Below, one piece after another: positions 1 through 9,233 of a stretch of 64,000 bases of DNA (the first letter of the stretch is position 1; the number at the start of each line of letters is the position of its first letter). The stretch spans positions 124,001-188,000 of the forward strand of contig NZ_LFIO01001304.1 of assembly GCF_001187535.1 (NCBI RefSeq), read 5' to 3'. The notes under the pieces were generated by a model. The model had not been told where the DNA came from. It made no database searches and was given only the letters and a program-made list of their open reading frames with translations. The position numbers and the translations under genes are program-made. The stretch comes from Rhizobium ecuadorense (GTDB lineage Bacteria > Pseudomonadota > Alphaproteobacteria > Rhizobiales > Rhizobiaceae).

Positions 1-454
1 GCAGATAGTGCGGCGTATAGAGAACGGCCAGATCGAGATCTCCAGCTGCGAGGTCTCGGTTCATCTGGATCGAGTAGTCCGCTTCCAGGTAGATCGATGT
101 CCCAGGCAGCTCAGCGCGGACCGCAGAAAGCCAGCGCCCGGCAAAGATTTCGGCAAGGTCGTGTTGGATGCCAAGCCGCATGGATCGCTCATAGGCGCCC
201 GCATTCTCGACCGCCCGAGTTGCTTCATGCCACTGGTATTGCAGGGCTTTCGCATGATCGAGGAACCGCAGGCCCGACGCCGTCGGTGCGGTGCCACCCT
301 TGTTGCGCGTGAAGAGCTTTCGGTTGAACTGCGCCTCCAGCGCCTTGACGCGATGGGAAACGGTTGATTGCGTGATGTTCAACCGCTCCGCCGTGCGGTT
401 GAAGCTGCGGGTTTCCATCAGGTCGAGAAAAGTCTCGATGAGATCAATCTGCAT
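1..454 (-). CDS. LysR-type transcriptional regulator, 3' part missing at window edge
   Basis: The reverse strand reads from an ATG at 454 without a stop to the window edge. The first ~60 residues are a typical LysR winged helix-turn-helix (FNRTAERLNITQSTVSHRVK), followed by the linker helix and the start of the substrate-binding domain. About 151 residues are visible of a family that is usually near 300. A purine-rich GGAAAGAA stretch lies just before the ATG. The gene diverges from the FAD/GcvT and Rieske operon, so by the usual LysR arrangement it probably controls that operon and itself. The inducer cannot be read from the sequence. Confidence 0.88.
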   Translation of the reverse strand, partial: MQIDLIETFLDLMETRSFNRTAERLNITQSTVSHRVKALEAQFNRKLFTRNKGGTAPTASGLRFLDHAKALQYQWHEATRAVENAGAYERSMRLGIQHDLAEIFAGRWLSAVRAELPGTSIYLEADYSIQMNRDLAAGDLDLAVLYTPHYL

Positions 455-500
455 GTTCTTTCCGGGCTCACTGGGGCGAGGGCAATCTTCGCGTTATCTA

Positions 501-515
501 ATCGAATTCTTCGAT
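501..515. promoter_or_regulatory. Candidate LysR operator palindrome
   Basis: ATCGAA and TTCGAT form a perfect inverted repeat around a 3-base centre. It contains the LysR-type T-N11-A pattern (T502, A514). It lies between the divergent LysR gene (start 454) and the operon starting at 589, where an LTTR recognition site is expected. The assignment is inference from position and symmetry. Confidence 0.5.
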
Positions 516-588
516 CAATAAAGCAAGTTCCCTCCGCTTGATGCCGTTCCCGTTCGTTGCCAGACTTGCCTTTGAACGAGGAGCAGCC

Positions 589-3039
589 ATGTCGAATTTG
601 CCATCTCACGCGCGCGTTGTGATCATCGGGGGAGGTGCTGTCGGCGTTTCCGCACTCTATCATCTGGCCATGGCGGGCTGGACCGACGCGGTGCTTCTGG
701 AAAAAAACGAATTGACGGCCGGATCGACTTGGCATGCGGCCGGCAATGTGCCGACGTTTTCCTCCTCCTGGTCGATCATGAACATGCAGCGCTATTCGGC
801 CTCGCTCTATCGCGAGCTGGGCGCTCAGGTCGACTATCCGATGAATTACCACGTGACCGGCTCGATCCGGCTCGGCCACTCGAACGAGCGGCTGCAGGAA
901 TTCAAGCGCGTGGTCGGCATGGGACGCTACCAGGGCATGGACCTCGACATCCTGTCGCCCGAGCAGATCAAGTCGAAATATCCTTTTGTCGAGACCCATG
1001 ACCTCATCGGCGCGCTCCACGATCCCTATGACGGCGACATCGACCCGGCGCAGCTGACCCAGGCCTTGGCGAAGGGCGCGCGCGACCTGGGGGCGAGGAT
1101 CTTCCGCTTCTGTGTCGCAACCGGTGCGCGCCGGGAAAACGACGAATGGATCGTTTCCACCCCGGAGGGTGATATCCGCTGCGAATATGTCGTCAATGCC
1201 GCCGGCTATTACGCCCGCGAAGTCGGCAAATGGTTCGGCCGCGAGGTGCCGATGATGGTGATGAGCCATCAGTACATGCTGTTCGAAGAAATTCCTGAGC
1301 TTGCCGCCTGGTCGAAGGAGGTCGGCCACAAGCTGCCGCTGCTGCGAGACGTCGATAGCTCCTATTATCTGCGGCAGGAAAAGACCGGAATGAACCTCGG
1401 TCCCTATGAGCGCAATTGCAAGGCGCATTGGCTGACGCCCGACGATCCTATGCCGGAGGATTTCTCCTTCCAGCTTTTCCCTGACGATCTCGAGCGGCTG
1501 GAATGGTATCTCAATGACGCAGTCGAGCGCGTGCCGATCCTCGGCACGGCCGGCCTGTCGCGCATGATCAACGGGCCTATCCCCTATACACCGGATGGAA
1601 ATCCGCTGATCGGGCCGATGCCGGGCGTGCCGAATGCGTTTGAGGCCTGCGTCTTCACTTTCGGTATCTGCCAGGCGGGCGGTGCCGGCAAGGTGCTGGC
1701 CGAATGGCTGACCGAAGGGCAGACCGAATGGGACATGTGGTCCTGCGACCCGCGTCGCTACACGCGCTTTGCTTCCGACCAGGACTACTGCCTCGCCAAG
1801 GGCATGGAAGTGTACGGCCACGAATATGCGATGCATTTCCCGAAACACGCCTGGCCTGCTGGTCGAAACAGGAAACTCTCGCCGATCCATGATCGGATCG
1901 CGGCACTTGGTGCGCAATTCAAGCCCTATAATGGCTGGGAGCGCGCCAACTGGTACGCCAAATCAGGCGATGACACGTCGGTACAAACAACGCAGACCTG
2001 GAATCGGGCGGGGCCGTGGCAGAAACGGATCGAGGAGGAATGCCTGGCAGTGCGTGATGCTGCGGGCATTCTCGATCTGCCGGGCTTTTCCCGCTACTGC
2101 CTGCAGGGTGAGGGTGCACGCGACTGGCTGCTCGGCTTGATCACCGGCAAGGTGCCGAAACCCGGCCGCATCGGACTTGCCTATTTTGCCGACGACAAAG
2201 GCCGTATCGTCACCGAGATGTCGGTGATGGCGCTGGAAGAGAACCTTTTCTTCTTGACCACCGCAGCGACAGCGCAGTGGCACGATTTCGCATGGTTGCA
2301 GAAGCATCTGCCGAAAGACGCGCGATTCACGCTCGACGATGTGACGGACGATTTGACCTGCCAGATACTGTCAGGGCCGCAATCGCGTGCCATCCTTGCA
2401 GACATCACGGACGCCGATCTTTCCAAGCCGTGGCTGACGCACCAGTCCTGCCAGATAGCAGGCCGCCGGCTGCAGTTGGTGCGCGTCTCCTTCGTCGGCG
2501 AGCTTGGCTGGGAGCTTCACACGAAGGTGGACGACACGGCCACGGTCTTCGACGCGGTCTGGGCCGCGGGCGGGAAGCATGGTCTGAAGCCCTTCGGCAT
2601 GGAAGCACTCGACAGCCTGCGTATCGAGAAGGGCTACCGCGCCTGGAAGGGCGACCTTTCGACCGATTACACCATACTGCAGGGCGGGCTGGAGCGTTTC
2701 GTCGACTGGGCAAAACCCGATTTCAAGGGCAAGGCGGCGCTCGGGCGCGAGAAGCAGCAAGGTGTGACGAAGCGCTTCGTCACACTGGTCGTCGATGCCG
2801 GCGAATGTGACGCCCCCTATATGTCGACGCTCTGGTGCGACGGTCAGTTGGTCGGAGAGACAACGTCGGGCAACTGGGGCTACCGCGTCGGCAGGTCCGT
2901 GGCGCTCGGCATGCTGCGGTCGGATCTGGCGGTGCCGGGCACGGAGCTGGAGGTTGAAATCTTCGGCGACCGGTTCAAGGCCGTCGTCCAGCCCGACCGG
3001 CCGTTATGGGATCCCGAGAACGAGAGGCTGCGAGCGTGA
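589..3039 (+). CDS. FAD-dependent oxidoreductase with GcvT domain (dimethylglycine/sarcosine dehydrogenase family)
   Basis: This 816-residue protein joins an N-terminal DAO-type FAD domain to a C-terminal aminomethyltransferase (GcvT) domain, like dimethylglycine and sarcosine dehydrogenases. The dinucleotide motif GGGAVG is at residues 14-19. A TWHAAG motif places His49 where the mammalian enzymes bind FAD covalently. The GcvT part, from about residue 430, would pass the methyl carbon to tetrahydrofolate. The start at 589 is chosen because GAGGAGCAGCC precedes it; an in-frame ATG at 538 lacks a good site. The stop overlaps the next gene by 4 bases. The substrate is probably a mono- or dimethylated amine but is not fixed by sequence. 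Confidence 0.85.
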   Translation: MSNLPSHARVVIIGGGAVGVSALYHLAMAGWTDAVLLEKNELTAGSTWHAAGNVPTFSSSWSIMNMQRYSASLYRELGAQVDYPMNYHVTGSIRLGHSNERLQEFKRVVGMGRYQGMDLDILSPEQIKSKYPFVETHDLIGALHDPYDGDIDPAQLTQALAKGARDLGARIFRFCVATGARRENDEWIVSTPEGDIRCEYVVNAAGYYAREVGKWFGREVPMMVMSHQYMLFEEIPELAAWSKEVGHKLPLLRDVDSSYYLRQEKTGMNLGPYERNCKAHWLTPDDPMPEDFSFQLFPDDLERLEWYLNDAVERVPILGTAGLSRMINGPIPYTPDGNPLIGPMPGVPNAFEACVFTFGICQAGGAGKVLAEWLTEGQTEWDMWSCDPRRYTRFASDQDYCLAKGMEVYGHEYAMHFPKHAWPAGRNRKLSPIHDRIAALGAQFKPYNGWERANWYAKSGDDTSVQTTQTWNRAGPWQKRIEEECLAVRDAAGILDLPGFSRYCLQGEGARDWLLGLITGKVPKPGRIGLAYFADDKGRIVTEMSVMALEENLFFLTTAATAQWHDFAWLQKHLPKDARFTLDDVTDDLTCQILSGPQSRAILADITDADLSKPWLTHQSCQIAGRRLQLVRVSFVGELGWELHTKVDDTATVFDAVWAAGGKHGLKPFGMEALDSLRIEKGYRAWKGDLSTDYTILQGGLERFVDWAKPDFKGKAALGREKQQGVTKRFVTLVVDAGECDAPYMSTLWCDGQLVGETTSGNWGYRVGRSVALGMLRSDLAVPGTELEVEIFGDRFKAVVQPDRPLWDPENERLRA

Positions 3040-5489
3040 CGAAACCCATCCCCCAAAAGGCACGCGCCGTGATCATCGGCGGCGGCGTCTCAGGCTGTTC
3101 CATCGCCTACCACCTGGCCAAGCTTGGCTGGACCGATGTCGTGCTGCTCGAACGCAAACAGCTCACCTCAGGCACCACATGGCACGCGGCCGGCCTCATC
3201 GGTCAGCTCCGGGCCTCGCAAAACATGACGCGCCTTGCCAAATATTCCGCCGATCTCTACGTCAGGCTGGAGGCCGAAACCGGCATCGCCACCGGCATGC
3301 GCCAAAATGGCTCGATCACGGTTGCCCTGACCGAAGAGCGTAAGGAAGAGATCTACCGTCAGGCCTCGTTGGCCCGGGCGTTCAAAATCGACGTTCGCGA
3401 GATTTCGCCGGAAGAGGCGAAGGCGCTTTACCCCCATCTCAACATCGGCGACGTCAAGGCAGCGGTTCACCTGCCGCTCGACGGACAATGCGACCCGGCA
3501 AACATCGCCATGGCGCTCGCCAAGGGAGCGCGGCAGCACGGTGCAACCATCATCGAAGGCGTAAAAGTCATCGAGGTGCTTGCCAGAGATGGTCGAGTCG
3601 TCGGTGTCGTCTGCGAGCAGGCCGGCGAGCGTTTCACGATCGAGACGGAAAATGTCGTCAACGCCGCCGGCATGTGGGGCAGAGATCTCGCTCGGCAATC
3701 CGGCGTCACCCTGCCGCTGCATGCCTGCGAGCATTTCTATATCGTCACCGAGCCGGTTGAAGGGCTGAAGTCTCTGCCTGTGCTGCGTGTCCCGGACGAG
3801 TGTACCTATTACAAAGAAGATGCCGGCAAGATGCTCATCGGCGCCTTTGAGCCGGTCGCCAAGCCTTGGCCGCCGGCGGGCGAGGCGATCCGCGAGGACT
3901 TCTGCTTTGACCAATTGCCGGAGGATTTCGACCACTTCCAGCCGATCCTCGAAATGGCGATCAACCGGATGCCGATGCTGGAAACTGCCGGCATTCACAC
4001 CTTCTTCAATGGACCGGAGAGCTTTACACCCGACGATCGCTATTATCTGGGCGAGGCGCCGGAAGTGAAAGGCTATTGGGTGGCGGCCGGATACAATTCG
4101 ATCGGCATCGTATCTTCCGGTGGCGCCGGCATGGCGCTTGCCCAATGGATGAACGACGGCGAACCGCCCTTCGATCTCTGGGATGTAGACATCCGGCGCG
4201 CCCAGCCCTTCCAGAAGAACCGGTTCTACCTGAAGGAGCGCGTCACGGAGACGCTCGGCCTGCTTTACGCGGACCATTTCCCCTATCGGCAGATGGCGAC
4301 CGCGCGCGGCATACGTCGCTCGCCGATCCATGAGCACCTTGCGGCGCGTGGCGCCGTGTTCGGCGAAGTGGCCGGCTGGGAGCGTGCCAACTGGTTCGCC
4401 AGGGAAGGGCAAGAGCGGAAATACGAGTATAGCTGGCGGCGGCAGAACTGGTTTGAAAACCAGCGCGAGGAACATCTGGCAATCAGGACCGGCGTCGGTC
4501 TCTTCGACATGACCTCCTTTGGCAAAATCCGGGTCGAAGGGCGAGACGCCTGTCGCTTCCTGCAACGGCTCTGCGCGAACCAGATAGACGTGCCCGCCGG
4601 CCGTATCGTCTACACGCAGATGCTGAACCGTCGTGGCGGCATCGAAAGTGACCTCACCGCAACCCGGCTGACCGAAACCGCCTTCCTGCTCATTGTTCCA
4701 GGTGCGACACTGCAGCGTGATCTTGCCTGGCTGCGCAGGCACGTGGCCGATGAAAATGTCGTGCTTACCGATATGACGGCGGCCGAAAGCGTGCTCTGCG
4801 TGATGGGTCCGAAGTCGCGTCAGCTGGTGCAGAGGATCAGCCCTGACGATTTCTCCAACGATGCCCATCCCTTTGGCACCGCGCGGGAAATCGAGATCGG
4901 CATGGGACTGGCTCGCGCTCACCGCGTCACCTATGTCGGCGAGCTCGGCTGGGAGCTGTATGTCTCCACCGATCAAGCCGCCCACGTTTTTGAGGCGCTG
5001 GAACTGGCAGGCCTGGACCTCGGTCTGAAGCTTTGCGGCATCCACACGCTCGATAGCTGCCGCATCGAAAAGGCGTTCCGCCATTTTGGCCATGACATTA
5101 CCGATGAGGATCATGTGCTGGAAGCAGGCCTCGGCTTCGCCGTCAAGACGGGCAAAGGCGAGTTCATCGGCCGCGATGCCGTCTTGCGCAAGCAGGAAAC
5201 GGGCCTTGATCGCCGGCTGGTGCAATTCAAGCTCACAGATCCTGAACCGTTGCTCTTTCACAACGAGGCAATCATCCGCGACGGAGAGATCGTCGGCACG
5301 ATAACCTCCGGTAATTACGGCCATTTCCTCGGCGGTGCAATTGGGTTGGGTTACGTGCCCTGTGAGGGTGAGAGCGTGGCGAAAGTGCTTGGCTCATTTT
5401 ACGAGATCGAGATTGCGGGAACGAGGGTGAGAGCCGAGCCATCACTTGCGCCGATGTATGATCCGAATGCCGCGAGGGTCCGGATGTGA
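3036..5489 (+). CDS. Second FAD/GcvT dehydrogenase (dimethylglycine/sarcosine dehydrogenase family)
   Basis: This 817-residue paralogue of the preceding gene has the same layout: FAD site GGGVSG near residue 15, TTWHAAG with His50 for likely covalent FAD, and a C-terminal GcvT region ending in conserved GELGWELY and TSGNYG-type motifs. GTG at 3036 is chosen because it overlaps the upstream TGA by 4 bases, which indicates translational coupling. The two paralogues clearly differ after residue 50, so they probably act on different N-methyl substrates or successive steps rather than being a recent duplication. The Rieske oxygenase begins 34 bases downstream. Confidence 0.85.
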   Translation: MTKPIPQKARAVIIGGGVSGCSIAYHLAKLGWTDVVLLERKQLTSGTTWHAAGLIGQLRASQNMTRLAKYSADLYVRLEAETGIATGMRQNGSITVALTEERKEEIYRQASLARAFKIDVREISPEEAKALYPHLNIGDVKAAVHLPLDGQCDPANIAMALAKGARQHGATIIEGVKVIEVLARDGRVVGVVCEQAGERFTIETENVVNAAGMWGRDLARQSGVTLPLHACEHFYIVTEPVEGLKSLPVLRVPDECTYYKEDAGKMLIGAFEPVAKPWPPAGEAIREDFCFDQLPEDFDHFQPILEMAINRMPMLETAGIHTFFNGPESFTPDDRYYLGEAPEVKGYWVAAGYNSIGIVSSGGAGMALAQWMNDGEPPFDLWDVDIRRAQPFQKNRFYLKERVTETLGLLYADHFPYRQMATARGIRRSPIHEHLAARGAVFGEVAGWERANWFAREGQERKYEYSWRRQNWFENQREEHLAIRTGVGLFDMTSFGKIRVEGRDACRFLQRLCANQIDVPAGRIVYTQMLNRRGGIESDLTATRLTETAFLLIVPGATLQRDLAWLRRHVADENVVLTDMTAAESVLCVMGPKSRQLVQRISPDDFSNDAHPFGTAREIEIGMGLARAHRVTYVGELGWELYVSTDQAAHVFEALELAGLDLGLKLCGIHTLDSCRIEKAFRHFGHDITDEDHVLEAGLGFAVKTGKGEFIGRDAVLRKQETGLDRRLVQFKLTDPEPLLFHNEAIIRDGEIVGTITSGNYGHFLGGAIGLGYVPCEGESVAKVLGSFYEIEIAGTRVRAEPSLAPMYDPNAARVRM

Positions 5490-5523
5490 TGACGGACCTA
5501 TCGGTATTTCCGGAGACATTCCC

Positions 5524-6759
5524 ATGCTAGCACCTGAAACCAAAACACCGGCTGCGCCATCGGTCGACCGCATCGATCAGCTCATTGCGGCTCATAAGCC
5601 GGGCCACGGTCTTGCCCGGCCATTCTACATAGATCCGGACATTTATGAGCGTGATCTGGAGCGCGTGTTCCGCCGCCATTGGCATTGCCTCGCGCATGAG
5701 AGCGTTGTTCCAAATCCGAATGACTTCGAAGTGTTTCGCATGGCCTCGGAGCAGGTGATCGTCACGCGACATGCCGATGGAACAATTCATGCGCTGCTCA
5801 ATGTGTGCCGCCATCGCGGCGCCGAGGTCTGCACCCGGGATAAGGGCAATGCCCGTGTCTTCGTCTGTCCCTACCATGCCTGGACCTATGGCAATGATGG
5901 AAGCCTGAAGGCAGCAAGGCTGATGCCAAAAGATTTCAAGCGGGAGGATTACGGACTGAAGACGCTGCATGTCCGTGTGGTCGAAGGCTTGATCTTCATT
6001 TCCTTCGCAGACGACCCGCTCGATTTCTCCGAGGTCGAAAATCTGCTCTATGCGACCTGCGGCCAATATGGCTGGCGGCAGGCTAAGGTGGCGCATCGGC
6101 AGACCTTTCCTGTCGACGCCAACTGGAAGCTGGCGGTGGAAAACTATGTGGAATGCTACCATTGCGGCCCGGCGCACCCCGAATATTCGCAGACTCATGC
6201 GCTGGAACAGCCGCTGCACATGATCGAGACGCTGAACGCCGCGATGGAGGAACGCACATGCGCCCTCGGCATCGCGGTCGGTTCCGGCGATCACTGGCAG
6301 ACATCCGCGGCGAACAGAGAAGCCATCCACGCGTTCCGCTATGCGCTTTATGACGGTGTTAAGACCGGCAGCCAGGACGGCTCGCCGCTCAGCATGCTGA
6401 TGGGCCGATTTACCGAATTTGATGGCGGCGTCACCTCAGTCCATCTCGGCGGCACCTCATTTCTCGTCTGCTATCCCGACCACGGCATGATCTATCGCTT
6501 CATTCCGAAGGGCCCGACAGCTTGCGAGATGGAACTGATCTGGCTCGTCAACAGTGAAGCCGAGGAGGGCAGAGACTATGATCTCGCCAAGCTCGTGTGG
6601 CTCTGGACGGTGACGACCGACGAGGACAAGGCCATCATAGAGCACACGTCGCGCGGCGTTCTCTCGCACTATTTTGTGCCGGGACCGATCGCGCCGATGG
6701 AGCAGAACGAACTGCGCTATATCAACTGGTATCTGGACGAGATCAGTCGGCCGAACTGA
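5524..6759 (+). CDS. Rieske non-haem iron oxygenase, quaternary-amine demethylase type
   Basis: A 411-residue oxygenase alpha subunit. The Rieske [2Fe-2S] ligands are C95-x-H97 and C115-x2-H118 (CRHRG, CPYHAW). The mononuclear iron motif ENYVECYHCGPAH gives His213 and His218, with Glu210 in the bridging position that is Asp in most ring-hydroxylating oxygenases. Glu is found there in carnitine monooxygenase CntA, and this motif context is shared with choline, betaine and stachydrine oxygenases. It probably removes a methyl group as formaldehyde from a betaine, feeding the two FAD/GcvT enzymes upstream. GGAG precedes the chosen ATG. No ferredoxin reductase partner is in the window. Glycine betaine and proline betaine cannot be told apart from the sequence. 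Confidence 0.8.
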   Translation: MLAPETKTPAAPSVDRIDQLIAAHKPGHGLARPFYIDPDIYERDLERVFRRHWHCLAHESVVPNPNDFEVFRMASEQVIVTRHADGTIHALLNVCRHRGAEVCTRDKGNARVFVCPYHAWTYGNDGSLKAARLMPKDFKREDYGLKTLHVRVVEGLIFISFADDPLDFSEVENLLYATCGQYGWRQAKVAHRQTFPVDANWKLAVENYVECYHCGPAHPEYSQTHALEQPLHMIETLNAAMEERTCALGIAVGSGDHWQTSAANREAIHAFRYALYDGVKTGSQDGSPLSMLMGRFTEFDGGVTSVHLGGTSFLVCYPDHGMIYRFIPKGPTACEMELIWLVNSEAEEGRDYDLAKLVWLWTVTTDEDKAIIEHTSRGVLSHYFVPGPIAPMEQNELRYINWYLDEISRPN

Positions 6760-6771
6760 CCGAATTCTAAA

Positions 6772-6808
6772 GCCGCGCGCATCCGGTCTGGATGCGCGCG
6801 GCTCTTTT
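6772..6808 (+). terminator. Rho-independent terminator after the Rieske operon
   Basis: A perfect 13-bp stem (GCCGCGCGCATCC / GGATGCGCGCGGC) with a 5-base loop is followed by TCTTTT. It lies 12 bases after the Rieske gene stop and just before the convergent galU. Confidence 0.88.
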
Positions 6809-6830
6809 ACTTGATACGCTGGGCGAAGCC

Positions 6831-7718
6831 CTATCTCAGGCTCGCAAGCAATTCCTTGAAGCCGCCTTCGACGGACGGACGGATGTCAGCACGTTCGAGG
6901 GCGTAGGCGACGTTCGCCAGGATGAAGCCGTCCTTGGCGCCGCAGTCATAGGTCGTGCCGCGGAAGTGGTAACCGGCAAAATCCTGTTCCTTCAAGAGCT
7001 TCAGCATGCCGTCGGTGAGCTGGATCTCGTTGCCGGCGCCGCGCTCCTGGGTTTCGAGGATCTTGAAGATTTCCGGCTGCAGGATGTAGCGGCCGTTGAT
7101 GAAGAAGTTGGAAGGCGCGGTTCCCTTGGCGGGCTTTTCCACCATGCCGGTGATGCGGAAGCCCTCGCCGATCGCCTCGCCGACACCGACGATGCCGTAT
7201 TTATGCGCCTGATCAGGCGCACATTCCTCGACGGCGATGATATTGCCGCCGCTCTGGCCGTAAAGGTCGATCATGCCCTTCATGCAGCCCTTGTCGCCCT
7301 TCATGATCATATCGGGCAGCAGCAGGGCGAAGGGCTCGTCACCGACGATCTCGCGGGCGCACCAGACCGCGTGGCCGAGGCCGAGCGGCTCCTGCTGGCG
7401 GGTGAAGCTCACCGTACCGGCCTTCGGCAATTGCTGGGCGAGAAGGGTGATCTCAGCCTTCTTGGCGCGTTCCTTGAGCGTCTGCTCCAGCTCGAAATGG
7501 ATGTCGAAATAATCTTCGATGACGTGCTTGTTGCGTCCGGTGACGAAGACCAGATGTTCGATCCCGGCCTCGATCGCCTCGTCGACGACATATTGAATGA
7601 TCGGCTTGTCGACGACGGTCAACATTTCCTTCGGAACAGCCTTGGTTGCGGGGAGGAATCGCGTTCCCAACCCGGCAACCGGAAATACTGCTTTACGAAC
7701 TTTGTTGTGTTGAGCCAC
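6831..7718 (-). CDS. galU: UTP--glucose-1-phosphate uridylyltransferase
   Basis: A 295-residue nucleotidyltransferase that makes UDP-glucose from UTP and glucose-1-phosphate in the cytoplasm, for exopolysaccharide, LPS and cyclic glucan synthesis. The N-terminal signature GLGTRFLPATKAVPKEM and the later DKPIIQYVVDEA and GLGHAVWCA motifs are characteristic. The frame is open further upstream, but GTG at 7718 is chosen because AGGAGG lies 6 bases before it and the length then matches the family. Rhizobial copies are also called exoN. It competes for glucose-1-phosphate with the glycogen cluster at 49-60 kb. Confidence 0.92.
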   Translation of the reverse strand: MAQHNKVRKAVFPVAGLGTRFLPATKAVPKEMLTVVDKPIIQYVVDEAIEAGIEHLVFVTGRNKHVIEDYFDIHFELEQTLKERAKKAEITLLAQQLPKAGTVSFTRQQEPLGLGHAVWCAREIVGDEPFALLLPDMIMKGDKGCMKGMIDLYGQSGGNIIAVEECAPDQAHKYGIVGVGEAIGEGFRITGMVEKPAKGTAPSNFFINGRYILQPEIFKILETQERGAGNEIQLTDGMLKLLKEQDFAGYHFRGTTYDCGAKDGFILANVAYALERADIRPSVEGGFKELLASLR

Positions 7719-7923
7719 ACCCGGCCTCCTGCTTCGATTCATATCGCTTTGGAAATGGAGCTTTTTAGCTTTAACTAGTATAGAATTGCTACTGTTTTGC
7801 AAATGGTGACCGCAGCGGATCGCCATGGTAAAGAATTTGTTGACTCCGTTCCTGTAGTCTCGGGTCTGGGCGGACATGATGCCCCGCTGCGCCAGAAACT
7901 GAAGATGACGGATAACACTGTCG

Positions 7924-9147
7924 ATGACCCAGAATCACAAATACTCCCTTCGTGGTCTTGCTCTCGCCCTCATTGTCGCCGCCCATGTGGGACTGGTCCC
8001 CGACAACGCGAAAGCCGATTCCCGGTTCCAGAAATGGATCGCGGATTTTTACCAAACAGCCGCTCAGAGTGGCATCAGTAAGGCAACTTATCAAAAGGCC
8101 TTTTCCGGGGTGAGCGAGCCCGACCCGACCGTGCTGGAAAAGGCGGCCTACCAGCCTGAATTCACTTCGAAGATTTGGGACTACGTCGACTCCCGCGTCA
8201 ATCCCTATACGGTCAAGATCGGCCGCGAGATGGCCGCCAAGCACGCAAGAACGCTGGCTGCGATCGAACAGCGATTCGGCGTCGACAAAACCATTCTGCT
8301 CGCCATCTGGTCGATGGAATCGAATTATGGCGCGATCCTCGACAAGGACGACCGGCTGCATTACGTGCCGCGCGCGCTGGCAACGCTTGCCTATGCCGAT
8401 CCGAGCCGTGCCAAGTTCGCCAAGAAGCAACTGGTCGCCGCGCTGAAGATCCTGCAGAACGGCGACGTGCCGGCCCGCGAGATGACCGGCTCCTGGGCTG
8501 GTGCCATGGGCCATACCCAGTTCATTCCGACAAGCTACCTGCTTTATGCCGTCGATGCCGATGGCAACGGCCATCGTGATATCTGGAACTCCGTGCCCGA
8601 TGCGCTGGCGACCTCGGCCAATCTGCTGATGAAGAACGGCTGGGATACCGGCAAGACCTGGGGCTACGAGGTTGTCGTTCCCGCCGCAGCCGCCAAACAG
8701 GCCGGCAAGACCCATACGCTCGCCCAATGGGCGGCCCTCGGCCTGACCCGCCCGAACGGCAAGGCCTTCCGCGAGAGCGCCACCAAAGCCATGTTGAAAA
8801 TGCCGGCCGGGTCCAGTGGCCCAGGTTTCCTGATGACCGCCAACTTCTTCACCATCAAGAATTACAATGCCTCGGACAGCTACGCGCTTGCCGTCGGCCT
8901 GCTCGCCGACCAGATCGCCGGCTACGGCGGCATGCAGCAGCGCTGGCCGCGGCCGGACGGCGCCCTCGACATCACCGAGAAATTCGAGCTGCAGACCCGT
9001 CTGAAGACGCTCGGCTATTACAACGGCGAAGTCGACGGCAATTTCGGCTCGGGTTCGAAAGCGGCGATATCGGCCGTGCAGGAGCGCATCGGCATGCAGC
9101 CGGATGGCGAACCTTCATTGCCGCTTCTGAACGCACTGCGTCGCTAG
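7924..9147 (+). CDS. Lytic murein transglycosylase, MltB family, with peptidoglycan-binding domain
   Basis: A 407-residue exported protein. Residues ~9-32 form a hydrophobic signal segment ending in AKA. Residues ~35-330 are an SLT_2/MltB-type catalytic domain with Glu132 in the ESNYG motif as the probable catalytic acid and the conserved GSWAGAMGHTQFIPTSY block. Residues ~345-405 are a PG_binding_1 domain (TRLKTLGYYNGEVDGNFG). It should cleave the glycan strand of peptidoglycan, leaving 1,6-anhydro ends. No membrane lipobox is seen, so it is probably a soluble periplasmic form. No strong ribosome site precedes the ATG. Confidence 0.9.
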   Translation: MTQNHKYSLRGLALALIVAAHVGLVPDNAKADSRFQKWIADFYQTAAQSGISKATYQKAFSGVSEPDPTVLEKAAYQPEFTSKIWDYVDSRVNPYTVKIGREMAAKHARTLAAIEQRFGVDKTILLAIWSMESNYGAILDKDDRLHYVPRALATLAYADPSRAKFAKKQLVAALKILQNGDVPAREMTGSWAGAMGHTQFIPTSYLLYAVDADGNGHRDIWNSVPDALATSANLLMKNGWDTGKTWGYEVVVPAAAAKQAGKTHTLAQWAALGLTRPNGKAFRESATKAMLKMPAGSSGPGFLMTANFFTIKNYNASDSYALAVGLLADQIAGYGGMQQRWPRPDGALDITEKFELQTRLKTLGYYNGEVDGNFGSGSKAAISAVQERIGMQPDGEPSLPLLNALRR

Positions 9148-9233
9148 AAGCGGCGGAATCGTGACCTAGATAATAGCGGGAGTGGACGCTGGCCTGCCCT
9201 GCGTGCAAGATGCCGGCAGATGCGGAACTGCCC

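Noticed and set aside
3168..5324. Long minus-strand frame opposite the second FAD/GcvT gene
   Set aside because: Antisense shadow of a well-supported gene; no motif or ribosome site.
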